Positions 1-10,305 of a stretch of 64,000 nucleotides of DNA are shown in pieces. Where the stretch lies: contig NZ_JAVTJJ010000001.1 of the NCBI RefSeq assembly GCF_031843945.1, positions 124,001 to 188,000 on the forward strand, given 5' to 3'. Each line of letters begins with the position of its first letter. Positions within the stretch are counted from its first letter, which is position 1. Under the pieces are notes generated by a model. The model worked only from the letters and a program-made list of their open reading frames with translations, did not search any database and was not told the DNA's origin. The translations under genes were made by a program, and so were the position numbers. This DNA comes from Paracidovorax sp031843945. GTDB taxonomy: Bacteria; Pseudomonadota; Gammaproteobacteria; Burkholderiales; Burkholderiaceae_C.

Positions 1-1337
1 TTGGCCTGCTGCACGGCCTGCCGATGGGCGTGAAAGACCTGGAAGCCACGGCCGGCCTGCTGACCACCTACGGCTCGCAGATCTATCGCGAGAACGTTCC
101 GGCGCAAGACAACGTGCTGGTGGCGCGCCTGCGCGCGGCCGGTGCCATCGTCACGGGAAAGACCAACATTCCGGAAATGGGCGCCGGCGCCAATTCGCGC
201 AACACGGTGTGGGGCGCCACGGGCAACCCGTTCAACCCGAACCTGAATGCGGGCGGCTCCTCGGGCGGCTCGGCTGCGGCGCTGGCCTGCGACATGCTGC
301 CGGTGTGCACGGGCTCGGACACGGGCGGGTCGCTGCGCATACCGGCGTCGATCTGCGGCGTGGTGGGTTTCAGGCCGTCGCCTGGCGTAGTGCCGAGCTC
401 TCGCAAACTGCTGGGCTGGACACCGATTTCGGTCGTCGGCCCCATGGGCCGCACCGTGGCCGAGGCCTGCCTGCAACTGGCCGCCACGGCCGGCATGTCG
501 GCGGGCGACCCGCTGAGCTACCCGCTCGACCCGTTGGGCTTCCTGGCGCCCGAGCCGGTGGACTTGGCCGGCCTGCGCGTGGGCTACACCGAAGACTTCG
601 GCGCCTGCGCGGTGGACGAAGGCATTCGCCGCGTATTCCGCCAGAAGATCGGCGCCATGCGGCACCTGTTCAAAAGCTGTGACGCCATCGAGTTCGACCT
701 GGGCGACGTACACCGCTGTTTCGACGTGCTGCGCGCCGAGGCCTTCGTCGCCAGCACGCGCGACGCGTACGAGCGCGACCCGGCCAGCCTGGGGCCCAAC
801 ACGCGCGCCAATTACGAGATGGGCGCGGCCATGTCGCTGATCGACAGCGCCTGGGCGCAGGCCGAGCAGACGCGCATCCTGGCGCGCTTCCAAAAAGCGT
901 TCGAAGAGTTCGACGTGATCCTGGCGCCCACGACACCGGTCTCGCCATTTGCCTGGACTGAGCTGTTCGCCAGTCACATCAACGGCGAGGTGCAGGCCAA
1001 CTACTACCGCTGGCTGGGCCTGACCTATGTGACCACGCTGACAACGCACCCAGCGCTCAGCCTGCCGTGTGGGCGGGACCAGGCCGGCATGCCCTTCGGC
1101 TTGCAGGTAGTCGGGCCATTCCGCGGCGACGTGCGCACGCTGGGCGTGGGCCAGTCGCTGGAGCAGGCGTTTGCCGGCATCGAGGGCCTGCAGCGGCCCC
1201 GGCCCGACCTGGCGGCACTGGCGCCGGCCCAGCCTGCGCTGACCTCCATCGTCACCGAAGCGCCCGATGCGCAGGACGCGCGCGGCGTGCCTCGCGCGGA
1301 CGGCCGTGTCTCCACCGGCACCGTATCTGCTGTGTGA
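1..1337 (+). CDS. Amidase (amidase signature family), 5' end outside window
   Basis: The reading frame is already open at base 3 (GLLHGLP precedes the first ATG at 24), so the true start lies upstream of the window. The amidase-signature Ser-cisSer-Lys triad is visible: the Lys in GVKD, the Ser-rich GGSSGGSAAA stretch, and the nucleophile region GSDTGGSLRIPAS. These enzymes hydrolyse carboxylic amides in the cytoplasm; the substrate cannot be told from sequence. A 15-base gap separates it from the downstream FAD oxidoreductase, suggesting co-transcription, perhaps for degradation of a nitrogen compound (inference). About 437 residues are present, and the usual 60-70 N-terminal residues are missing only because of the window edge. 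Confidence 0.93.
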   Translation, partial: GLLHGLPMGVKDLEATAGLLTTYGSQIYRENVPAQDNVLVARLRAAGAIVTGKTNIPEMGAGANSRNTVWGATGNPFNPNLNAGGSSGGSAAALACDMLPVCTGSDTGGSLRIPASICGVVGFRPSPGVVPSSRKLLGWTPISVVGPMGRTVAEACLQLAATAGMSAGDPLSYPLDPLGFLAPEPVDLAGLRVGYTEDFGACAVDEGIRRVFRQKIGAMRHLFKSCDAIEFDLGDVHRCFDVLRAEAFVASTRDAYERDPASLGPNTRANYEMGAAMSLIDSAWAQAEQTRILARFQKAFEEFDVILAPTTPVSPFAWTELFASHINGEVQANYYRWLGLTYVTTLTTHPALSLPCGRDQAGMPFGLQVVGPFRGDVRTLGVGQSLEQAFAGIEGLQRPRPDLAALAPAQPALTSIVTEAPDAQDARGVPRADGRVSTGTVSAV

Positions 1338-1352
1338 ACCAGGGGCCGTTGC

Positions 1353-2525
1353 ATGCAGTCTTTCGATTTCATCGTCATCGGTGCCGGCATTGCCGGTGCC
1401 TCCGTGGGCTGGCAACTGGCGGTCAGTGCCGTTAACAGTGCCAGTGAAGGCGCAGCGCGCGTGCTGGTGCTCGAGCGTGAATCGCAGCCGGGCTATCACA
1501 CCACCGGCCGATCCGCCGCGCTGTACATGGAAACCTACGGCACGCCCAACATCCGCGCGCTGACGCGGGCCAGCCGCGCCTTCTATGACGCGCCGCCGTC
1601 CGAATTCGGCACCGATCCGATCCTGAGCCCGCGCGGCGTGGTGTACGTGGCCGGGCCAGACCAGTTGCCTTTGCTTGACGAAGCGCTGGCCGAGGCGCGT
1701 GCCCGCTCGCCCCATGTGCGCCGCATTGAACAGGCCGAGCTGCTGGCTTTGGTGCCATGCCTGCGCCCGGAGACCGCAGTTGCCGGCATGGCCGAGCCGG
1801 ACGCGGCCGACATCGACGTGCATGCGCTGCACCAGGGTTACTTGCGCGGCCTGCGCCAGCGCGGCGGCCAGGTGCGCACCGGCGCGGAGGTGACGGCGCT
1901 GGTGCGGGAGCTTGGCGCATCGGGTGAGGAGGGCAGCTGGCGCGTGACGCTGGCCACCGGCGAGGTGCTGCAGGCCCGAACGCTGGTCAACGCGGCCGGC
2001 GCCTGGGCCGATGTGGTCGCTGTGCAGGCGGGCGTGCGCCCCATTGGCCTGGAACCGCGCCGCCGTACGGCCTTCACGTTCAGTGCGCCGCCGGGCATGG
2101 ACAGCAGCGCGTGGCCGGCCGTGGTGGCGGTGGATGAAAGCTGCTATTTCAAGCCTGACGCGGGGCAGCTGCTGGGCTCGCCCGCCAATGCCGACCCGAC
2201 CCATCCGCACGACGTGGTGCCCGAAGAGCTGGACGTGGCCACCGGCATTTATCACATCGAGCAGATGACCACCTTCCAGATCCGCCGCCCGTCGCACACC
2301 TGGGCTGGCCTGCGCTCGTTCGTGGCCGACGGTGACATGGTGATCGGCTGGGACAACCATGTGCCGGGCTTCTTCTGGCTGGCCGCGCAGGGCGGCTATG
2401 GCATTCAGAGCGCGGCGGGCGCGTCGCTACTGGCGCGCCAGTTGCTGTTGGGCGAGCCGCTCGACGCGTCGCTGCAGCGCGAAGGTGTGGAGGTGGCGGG
2501 CCTGTCGCCCGCGCGGCTGCGGTAA
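1353..2525 (+). CDS. FAD-dependent oxidoreductase, DAO family
   Basis: A 390-residue flavoprotein that opens with the Rossmann dinucleotide-binding motif GAGIAGASVG (residues about 9-18) and carries the DAO-family region RSAALY near residue 50. The C-terminal part (GLRSFVADGDMVIGWD, then GYGIQSA) fits the FAD-contacting end of glycine oxidase and D-amino-acid dehydrogenase relatives. It would oxidise an amine or amino acid; the substrate is not predictable. The ATG at 1353 has an AGGGG ribosome site about 8 bases upstream. It directly follows the amidase and is probably in its operon. A copy of the dispersed palindromic repeat lies just after its stop codon. Confidence 0.85.
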   Translation: MQSFDFIVIGAGIAGASVGWQLAVSAVNSASEGAARVLVLERESQPGYHTTGRSAALYMETYGTPNIRALTRASRAFYDAPPSEFGTDPILSPRGVVYVAGPDQLPLLDEALAEARARSPHVRRIEQAELLALVPCLRPETAVAGMAEPDAADIDVHALHQGYLRGLRQRGGQVRTGAEVTALVRELGASGEEGSWRVTLATGEVLQARTLVNAAGAWADVVAVQAGVRPIGLEPRRRTAFTFSAPPGMDSSAWPAVVAVDESCYFKPDAGQLLGSPANADPTHPHDVVPEELDVATGIYHIEQMTTFQIRRPSHTWAGLRSFVADGDMVIGWDNHVPGFFWLAAQGGYGIQSAAGASLLARQLLLGEPLDASLQREGVEVAGLSPARLR

Positions 2526-2540
2526 CTGCGCCGAGAATTC

Positions 2541-2602
2541 AAGCCAAATTGGCCTCTAGCGCTTATCCATCAAGCGCTAGTAGCTATAAATAATATAGCA
2601 AT
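2541..2602 (+). repeat. Dispersed palindromic repeat, copy A (forward)
   Basis: The core is a perfect 9-bp inverted repeat, CTAGCGCTT (2556-2564) and AAGCGCTAG (2572-2580), with a 7-base loop. A left arm (AAGCCAAATTGGCCT) and a right arm (TAGCTATAAATAATATAGC) flank it. Nine other copies occur in this window (about 8.8, 13.5, 18.0, 24.8, 29.3, 37.3, 41.2, 42.3 and 43.4 kb). This copy lies between a plus-strand and a minus-strand gene end, where it could also act as a transcript-end stem-loop. Confidence 0.85.
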
Positions 2603-2615
2603 CGCTTGGAGCGCT

Positions 2616-2828
2616 TCAGGCAAACGTATTGACCTGGGTGCCCAGCGATCCGGAGGAGGCCAGAGCCGGCTGCGCCGCCGGTTGCACCGATTGCAGCAGT
2701 GTGGCGGCGCCGGCTGCCTGAATGTCGATGGCCTTTTTCAGCACCGCCACATTCACGGCGTCCGACGTCTGCCGGCTGGCCAGGGCAGTGGCAGTGTTGA
2801 CGATGGAATTGCTGAGAGAGACGTCCAT
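2616..2828 (-). CDS. YjfB-like putative motility protein
   Basis: A 70-residue protein that starts MDVSLSNSIVNTATAL and contains VAVLKKAIDIQAAGA, matching the small YjfB family annotated as putative motility proteins. The biochemical role of the family is not known. An AGGAG ribosome site sits 8 bases before the ATG at 2828, supporting a real gene despite its size. There is no signal peptide or membrane segment. No flagellar genes are adjacent, though two chemoreceptors and a FleN-like ATPase occur elsewhere in the window. Confidence 0.75.
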   Translation of the reverse strand: MDVSLSNSIVNTATALASRQTSDAVNVAVLKKAIDIQAAGAATLLQSVQPAAQPALASSGSLGTQVNTFA

Positions 2829-2918
2829 GGAATGGCTCCTGAGATCACGAGGGATGCCACGTTATCGGCAGATGCACGGCCAAGTTGAGCACCTTTGCCT
2901 CGCTACCGGCGGCCCCGG

Positions 2919-4340
2919 TCAATCCAGCGCGCTGGTGCCAAACGCGGCGCAGGCGCCCAGGTCCGAGTCGGACATGCGGGGCAGGTGCGACGCCGCGTCG
3001 CGCAACGCAGTGCGCAGGCCTTCTTCCAGCACCGGATGGTAGAAGGGCATGCCCAGCAGTTCGGCCACCGTCAATTCACGCTCGATGGCCAGCGCCAGCA
3101 GGTGGGCCAGGTGCTCGCCGTCCGGTGCGCACATCTCGGCGCCCAGCAGGCGGCCGGTGGCCTTGTCGGCGTACACGCTCAGCCGTCCGTGGTTGCGTTG
3201 CGCCACGCGCGCCCGGCCCTGGTTGTCGAAGTTCACGCTGCCGGTGATGAAGCTGTCATCGCCGCTCTCGACCAGCGCCGCATGGCGGCGGCCCACCACG
3301 GCGGCGTTGGGCTGGGTGAAAGAGATGGCCAGGCGTGTACGGCGCTTGAATCGGCGCGGCTCATCCGCAAAGGCATTGAGCCCGGCGATGTGGCCCTCGT
3401 CGGCCGCCTCGTGCAGCAAGGGCCGGTCGCCGTCCGCGTCGCCAGCGATGAATATGCGCAAGTCGCCCACCTGCAGCGAACGCGGCTCGATGGGCGGCAA
3501 GCCCTTGTCGTCCAGATCGAGTCCGAGGGTGTCCAGTCCCAAGTGCTCGACATTGGGCTTGCGGCCCAGCGCGGCCAGCACCTGATCGACGACCACGGTG
3601 GCGCTGCCATTGGTCACCTCGATGCCGCCTGGCACCTCGCGCAGCTCCACGTCACCGCCGATGTTGATGATGGTCTCGTCCTTCATCAGCTTGACCAGCG
3701 TGTCGTTGATGACGGGATCCGACAGGCCGGCCACCGAGGGCTGCTTGCTGAAGGCTGTCACTTCCAGGCCAAGGCGAGCCAGCGCCTGCGTCATTTCGCA
3801 GCCCACCGGGCCGAGGCCGATCACGGCGATGCGCGGGCCCAGCGTGGCTTGCTCGAACAGAGTGTCGGTGGTCAGGATGCGGTCGCCGAAGGCCAGCCAG
3901 GGCTCGGGCACCACAGGGCGCGAGCCGGTGGCAACGATGATGTTCCTGGCTTCGTAGACTGTGCCGCCCACGTCGACGCGGTGCGCGTCCAGCAGCCTGG
4001 CGCGGCCGGATATTCCGCGCTCGCCGGCGTCGGTCGACTCCAGCGTGGCCTCGACGAAATCATCGCGCAGGGCGCGCACGCGTTCCAGCACGGCCGGCAG
4101 GTCGACCGACAGGCCGTCGCCGCCGTGGATGCCCAGCGGCGTCAGCTTGTGCCGCGCATGAAAGGCGTTGCCGGCTTCCAGCAGCATCTTCGAAGGCATG
4201 CAGCCCACCCGCGCGCAGGTGGTGCCCCACGGCCCGTCGTTGACGATGAGATAGCGCTCGGTGCGCTTGCGCACTTCACGCAGGGCTGCCAGACCGGCAG
4301 ATCCGGCACCGATGATGATGACGTCGAGGGGTTGGCTCAT
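2919..4340 (-). CDS. Dihydrolipoamide dehydrogenase-like pyridine nucleotide-disulfide oxidoreductase
   Basis: A 473-residue flavoprotein. The start MSQPLDVIIIGAGSAG (4340) places the FAD motif at the N-terminus; upstream in-frame codons encode low-complexity sequence and are rejected. The redox-active disulfide is in GTTCARVGCMPSK (about residues 40-52), the NAD-binding GxGxxG in VIGLGPVGCEM, the second FAD strand in IFIAGDADG, and the catalytic His-Glu region in FYHPVLEEG near the C-terminus. Lpd-type enzymes reoxidise lipoyl groups with NAD+, but no 2-oxoacid dehydrogenase or glycine-cleavage genes are adjacent. It may therefore serve another disulfide substrate. The CARVGC spacing is normal for the family, while the flanking residues differ from classical Lpd (CLNVGC). 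Confidence 0.85.
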   Translation of the reverse strand: MSQPLDVIIIGAGSAGLAALREVRKRTERYLIVNDGPWGTTCARVGCMPSKMLLEAGNAFHARHKLTPLGIHGGDGLSVDLPAVLERVRALRDDFVEATLESTDAGERGISGRARLLDAHRVDVGGTVYEARNIIVATGSRPVVPEPWLAFGDRILTTDTLFEQATLGPRIAVIGLGPVGCEMTQALARLGLEVTAFSKQPSVAGLSDPVINDTLVKLMKDETIINIGGDVELREVPGGIEVTNGSATVVVDQVLAALGRKPNVEHLGLDTLGLDLDDKGLPPIEPRSLQVGDLRIFIAGDADGDRPLLHEAADEGHIAGLNAFADEPRRFKRRTRLAISFTQPNAAVVGRRHAALVESGDDSFITGSVNFDNQGRARVAQRNHGRLSVYADKATGRLLGAEMCAPDGEHLAHLLALAIERELTVAELLGMPFYHPVLEEGLRTALRDAASHLPRMSDSDLGACAAFGTSALD

Positions 4341-4444
4341 GAACGCAGTCCTGCTGAAAGAAAAAATGGAGGGTGAACGAGTGTCGCCGCCACCTGTGGG
4401 CCCGCGTGTAGGTGGCAAGGCCCTGTTGCGGGCTGGGAGTAGCG

Positions 4445-5038
4445 TCAGTCCGCCACTGCATGCCAGCCGACGCGGCCTTGGGCCCCGTCGTTGATGCGCT
4501 GGCTGAATGCTTCGGCCAGGGTCTGCGGCAAGCGCATCCGCAGCACGACTTGCGAGGCATGCGTGACCTGCAAAAGCTCGGCCCCGGCCGCGTCGATCTC
4601 GCGCCGCAGCAGGCCCTCCAGCGCATAGGGCACCTCGCATTCCAGCGTCGCCATGCGCTGCAGCAGCACCTTGTCGGCAACCAGCAGCGCCTGTGCAATG
4701 GTGTCGGTGTAGGCCCGCACCAGGCCACCCGCGCCCAGCTTCACCCCGCCGAAATAGCGCACGACGGTGGCCAGCACGCCTTCCAGATCCTGATGGCGCA
4801 ACACGTCCAGCATGGGCCTGCCAGCAGTGCCGCCGGGCTCGCCGTCATCTACGGCTGCTGACTGCCCGCCCGCCAGCAGCGCCCAGCAGACATGCGCCGC
4901 GCCGGGGTGCTGCTTCCAGAGCGCGTCGACCGCTGCCTGCGCCGATGCCCGGTCGGCCATGGGCTGCACGCAACCGATGAAACGGCTTTTCTTGATGACG
5001 ATTTCGCTGTGGGCGGGGGCGCTCAGGGTCTGTGGCAT
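4445..5038 (-). CDS. yigZ: YigZ/IMPACT family protein
   Basis: A 197-residue protein with the hallmark IMPACT-family sequences: KKSRFIG near the N-terminus, DDGEPGGTAGRPML in the middle and VVRYFGGVKLGAGGLVRAY. This family, which includes E. coli YigZ and the eukaryotic GCN1-binding IMPACT, has a UPF0029 N-terminal domain and an EF-G-like C-terminal domain. Its bacterial function is poorly defined but thought to be linked to translation. The ATG at 5038 gives the expected length. It stands about 100 bases upstream of the Lpd-like gene on the same strand and is divergent from azurin. Confidence 0.92.
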   Translation of the reverse strand: MPQTLSAPAHSEIVIKKSRFIGCVQPMADRASAQAAVDALWKQHPGAAHVCWALLAGGQSAAVDDGEPGGTAGRPMLDVLRHQDLEGVLATVVRYFGGVKLGAGGLVRAYTDTIAQALLVADKVLLQRMATLECEVPYALEGLLRREIDAAGAELLQVTHASQVVLRMRLPQTLAEAFSQRINDGAQGRVGWHAVAD

Positions 5039-5098
5039 GGGGCGCGAAGTGTAGATGCGCAGCAGCGGGCCGGAAGTGAGGCGCCATCACGGCGCGAC

Positions 5099-5112
5099 TT
5101 GATGCACGTCAA
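5099..5112 (+). promoter_or_regulatory. FNR/ANR-like box upstream of azurin
   Basis: TTGATGCACGTCAA matches the FNR/ANR consensus TTGAT-N4-ATCAA at 9 of 10 positions. It lies 74 bases before the azurin start codon. Azurin is known to be ANR-controlled in Pseudomonas aeruginosa, which makes the site plausible here. No transcription start was mapped. Confidence 0.6.
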
Positions 5113-5185
5113 CCTGTGAAAAACAGCGGGTGTCTACGATTCGTTCACGAAGGCTCCGACCCTCATTCTGAAAGGCGATGACGAC

Positions 5186-5641
5186 ATGGCAAAGATCTGG
5201 AAATCCCTGGCGCTGGTGGCAGTGTGCGCGGTGGCAGCACCCGCCTGGGCGGCCGACTGCGCAACCGAGATCGAAGGCAACGACGCAATGCAGTTCAACA
5301 AGGCCAGCATCGCTGTGCCGGCCAGCTGCAAGCAATTCACCGTCAAGCTCAAGCATGCAGGCAAGCTGCCCAAAACCGCCATGGGCCACAACTGGGTCTT
5401 GACCAAGGCGGCCGATCTGCAAGCTGCCGCCACGGATGGCATGGCCGCTGGCGCCACCAAGCAGTACGTGAAAGACGGCGACACCCGTGTCATCGCACAC
5501 ACCAAGGTCATCGGCGGCGGCGAGGCCGATTCGGTGACGTTTGCCACCAGCGGTTTGAAGGCGGGCGAGTCCTATGCGTACTTCTGCTCGTTCCCCGGCC
5601 ACTCGGCCATCATGAAAGGCACGCTGACGATGGCCAAATAG
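5186..5641 (+). CDS. azu: Azurin (type 1 blue copper protein)
   Basis: A 151-residue precursor with a clean Sec signal peptide (cleavage after AWA, residue 22). The mature protein begins ADCATEIEGND, as in classical azurins. With mature numbering all copper ligands fall exactly where expected: His46 (GHNW), Cys112 and His117 (YFCSFPGH) and Met121. Cys3 and Cys26 can form the conserved disulfide. It is a periplasmic electron carrier that can feed cytochrome c peroxidase, nitrite reductase or oxidases. It is monocistronic, and an FNR/ANR-like box upstream suggests induction at low oxygen. Confidence 0.97.
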   Translation: MAKIWKSLALVAVCAVAAPAWAADCATEIEGNDAMQFNKASIAVPASCKQFTVKLKHAGKLPKTAMGHNWVLTKAADLQAAATDGMAAGATKQYVKDGDTRVIAHTKVIGGGEADSVTFATSGLKAGESYAYFCSFPGHSAIMKGTLTMAK

Positions 5642-5838
5642 CTGCAGGCTCTCGCTGAAAGCGCAGCCCTAAAAGCACAAGCGGCTCTCGCACTTTCGCA
5701 GGCGGCCGCTTCGTTGATGTGTCTTCATTGAACTACAGACGCACCCACGCGGTTGCGGCCTACATGGCCTGGTGGGGCTTTGCTTCTACGCTCATCCGCA
5801 GCCGCCACGTACACCGTCCCGCATCAAGGAAGCTTGCC

Positions 5839-6039
5839 ATGTTCTCCCTCAACCTGCCCCTCGCGCTGAACAATTTGTTCTCCACCTCTTCTTTCGTAGG
5901 GGCTGAGTCGAGTGCTGCGCGCTTCGGGGTGGTTCAGGAAGACCGGGCTGCGAGTGGCGCGGCGCCGACGCTGGTGTCGGCTTATGACGACCCGCCGGCT
6001 GACCTGGACCAGCGGGTGCGTGCCATCGGTGAGTGGTGA
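5839..6039 (+). CDS. Small hypothetical protein (66 aa)
   Basis: A short reading frame starting MFSLNLPLALNNLFSTSSF, preceded by AAGGA with 8-base spacing. The second half is acidic and polar (DDPPADLDQRVRAIGEW). No domain is recognised. It ends two bases before the stop codon of the convergent chemoreceptor gene. An in-frame extension to 5719 is possible, but it has no ribosome site and reads like random sequence. Whether this is a real gene is uncertain. Confidence 0.45.
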   Translation: MFSLNLPLALNNLFSTSSFVGAESSAARFGVVQEDRAASGAAPTLVSAYDDPPADLDQRVRAIGEW

Positions 6040-6041
6040 GC

Positions 6042-7670
6042 TTACGCCGGAGTCGACGCCAGGCGCAGCGATGGCGCTGCGTGGCCCAGCGCGGCATAGT
6101 CCGGCTGTAGTTTGAAGAGCGACACCGACTGCACCAAGTCTCTTGCCTGCTGCTGCAGGCTTTGCGCGGCAGCGGCGCTTTCTTCCACCAGGGCGGCGTT
6201 CTGCTGCGTGGCCTGATCCATCTGCTGTACGGCCTGGCCCACTTGCGCCACGCCATTGCTTTGCTCACTGCTGGCCGCGCTGATCTCGCCAACGATTTCG
6301 GTCACGCGCTTGATCGACTTGACTACTTCGTCCATCGTGGAGCCGGCGCGGTCCACCAGCGCTGAGCCTTCTTCTACTTGCGTCACGCTGTCGGTGATGA
6401 GCGTCTTGATCTCACGCGCGGCTTGGGCACTGCGCTGGGCCAGATTGCGCACCTCGCTGGCCACCACGGCAAATCCGCGGCCCTGGTCGCCCGCGCGGGC
6501 TGCTTCCACGGCAGCGTTGAGCGCCAGGATGTTGGTCTGGAAAGCAATGGAGTCGATCACGCCGATGATGTCTGCAATGCGGCGCGAGCTCTCGTTGATG
6601 GTACGCATCGTCGTCACCACCTGGCCGACGACTTCGCCGCCTTGCAGCGCCACCGTGGATGCTCCTTGGGCCAACTGATTGGCCTGCTTGGCACTTTCGG
6701 CGTTGTGGCGCACGGTGGCGCTGAGCTCATCCATGGTGGCCGCGGTTTCCTGCAGCGCGCTGGCCTGCTGCTCGGTGCGGTAGCTGAGGTCGGTGCTGCC
6801 TGAGGCGATTTCCGACGAGCCGGTGGCGATGGAGTCGGACGATCCGCGCACCTTGGTCACGATGTCCGCCAGGCTGCCTTGCATGGCGGCAAGAGACGCC
6901 AGCACGCTGTTGGGCGAGATGGCCTGGCTCAAATTCAGCGGGCTGAGGTCTCCAGCGGCCACACGCTGGGCGGCCATGCCCAGCTCTGCCGGCTCGGCGC
7001 CCAGAGCACGCGTGAGACGCCGTGCAATCACCAGACCCGCAGCAATGGCCATGGCCAGCGCGGCCAGGCAGGCAGCGATCATCACGTTGCGCTGGTGGTC
7101 GAAGCGGTCATTTGCCTCCCGCTGCATCTGCTCGGCGCGGACGCCTGCATCAACTACGAACTCGGACACCTTGCCGGTCAATTGCGCTAGCAGGGGGCGG
7201 CATTCGGCATTGATCTTCGTCACGGCAGCTTCGTGCTGGCCCGACGTCGCCAGTTGCACGATGCTGCGCGCAACAGGTCCATAGATCGATTCAATGCGCT
7301 GCATGTCGGCGATCAGGGCGAGGGTGGAAGCAGGCGCGGCGGTGTCTGCCGCAATCAGCTTCTTCAGGTCTTCCATGTGCGTCTGCACATCCGCGTCAGC
7401 CTTGAGAACCAGCTCCCGCTCCTTGGCCGACTCTTCCGGCATCGTCGCCAGTACCTGGTTACGCACAGCCACTGCCCGGCGATTGACGGCGTTGCGCATG
7501 CTGTCGACCAGGTTCGTCTGCTTGTCGATGCCGCTGACATAGCCCGTGAACGTGCGATCTGCTTCACCCAGCGACTTGAGCGACAGCCCGGAGACGATGA
7601 GAACGACGACCACCAATGCACCGAAAGCGAGGGTGAGCTGGGTTTTGACTTTCATGGTTGGAGGCTGCAT
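6042..7670 (-). CDS. Methyl-accepting chemotaxis protein
   Basis: A 542-residue class I chemoreceptor. After MQPPTMKVKTQL comes a membrane helix (FGALVVVVLIVSGLSL), a roughly 160-residue helical periplasmic 4HB-type sensor, a second helix (VMIAACLAALAMAIAAGLVI), a HAMP-like stretch and the long signalling coiled coil. The hairpin tip IAFQTNILALNAAVEAARAG is intact, with ALQETAATMDELS and a QNAALVEESAAA methylation helix. The start at 7670 was chosen because AGGA lies 6 bases upstream; 7655 is the alternative. It signals through CheW/CheA, whose genes are not in the window. The ligand is unknown. Confidence 0.93.
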   Translation of the reverse strand: MQPPTMKVKTQLTLAFGALVVVVLIVSGLSLKSLGEADRTFTGYVSGIDKQTNLVDSMRNAVNRRAVAVRNQVLATMPEESAKERELVLKADADVQTHMEDLKKLIAADTAAPASTLALIADMQRIESIYGPVARSIVQLATSGQHEAAVTKINAECRPLLAQLTGKVSEFVVDAGVRAEQMQREANDRFDHQRNVMIAACLAALAMAIAAGLVIARRLTRALGAEPAELGMAAQRVAAGDLSPLNLSQAISPNSVLASLAAMQGSLADIVTKVRGSSDSIATGSSEIASGSTDLSYRTEQQASALQETAATMDELSATVRHNAESAKQANQLAQGASTVALQGGEVVGQVVTTMRTINESSRRIADIIGVIDSIAFQTNILALNAAVEAARAGDQGRGFAVVASEVRNLAQRSAQAAREIKTLITDSVTQVEEGSALVDRAGSTMDEVVKSIKRVTEIVGEISAASSEQSNGVAQVGQAVQQMDQATQQNAALVEESAAAAQSLQQQARDLVQSVSLFKLQPDYAALGHAAPSLRLASTPA

Positions 7671-7917
7671 GGCATGTCCTGGGGCGTGAGGTAATAAATT
7701 TGACGAAGAGCAACGACTTGTCTCAATACGTAAGCGGACTATCTTTGGATTACTGGCCAAAGGCAAGAGCCATGTGGTTATCACTAATAGAGGACAAAGC
7801 CTATCGTTCTACGAGGTGGAATTAAAACCGCGTTGCGCGCGGGGCGGGCCGGCGCTGTTCCAGCGCAGCGGGCCCGAAACACCTAAAATCCACGGCCCTC
7901 CCCCCACATACCCATTG

Positions 7918-10305
<2,388 letters not shown>

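Noticed and set aside
2895..4376. A 493-codon open frame antisense to the dihydrolipoamide dehydrogenase-like gene.
   Set aside because: The opposite strand carries clear catalytic motifs, and the antisense product is low-complexity and basic.
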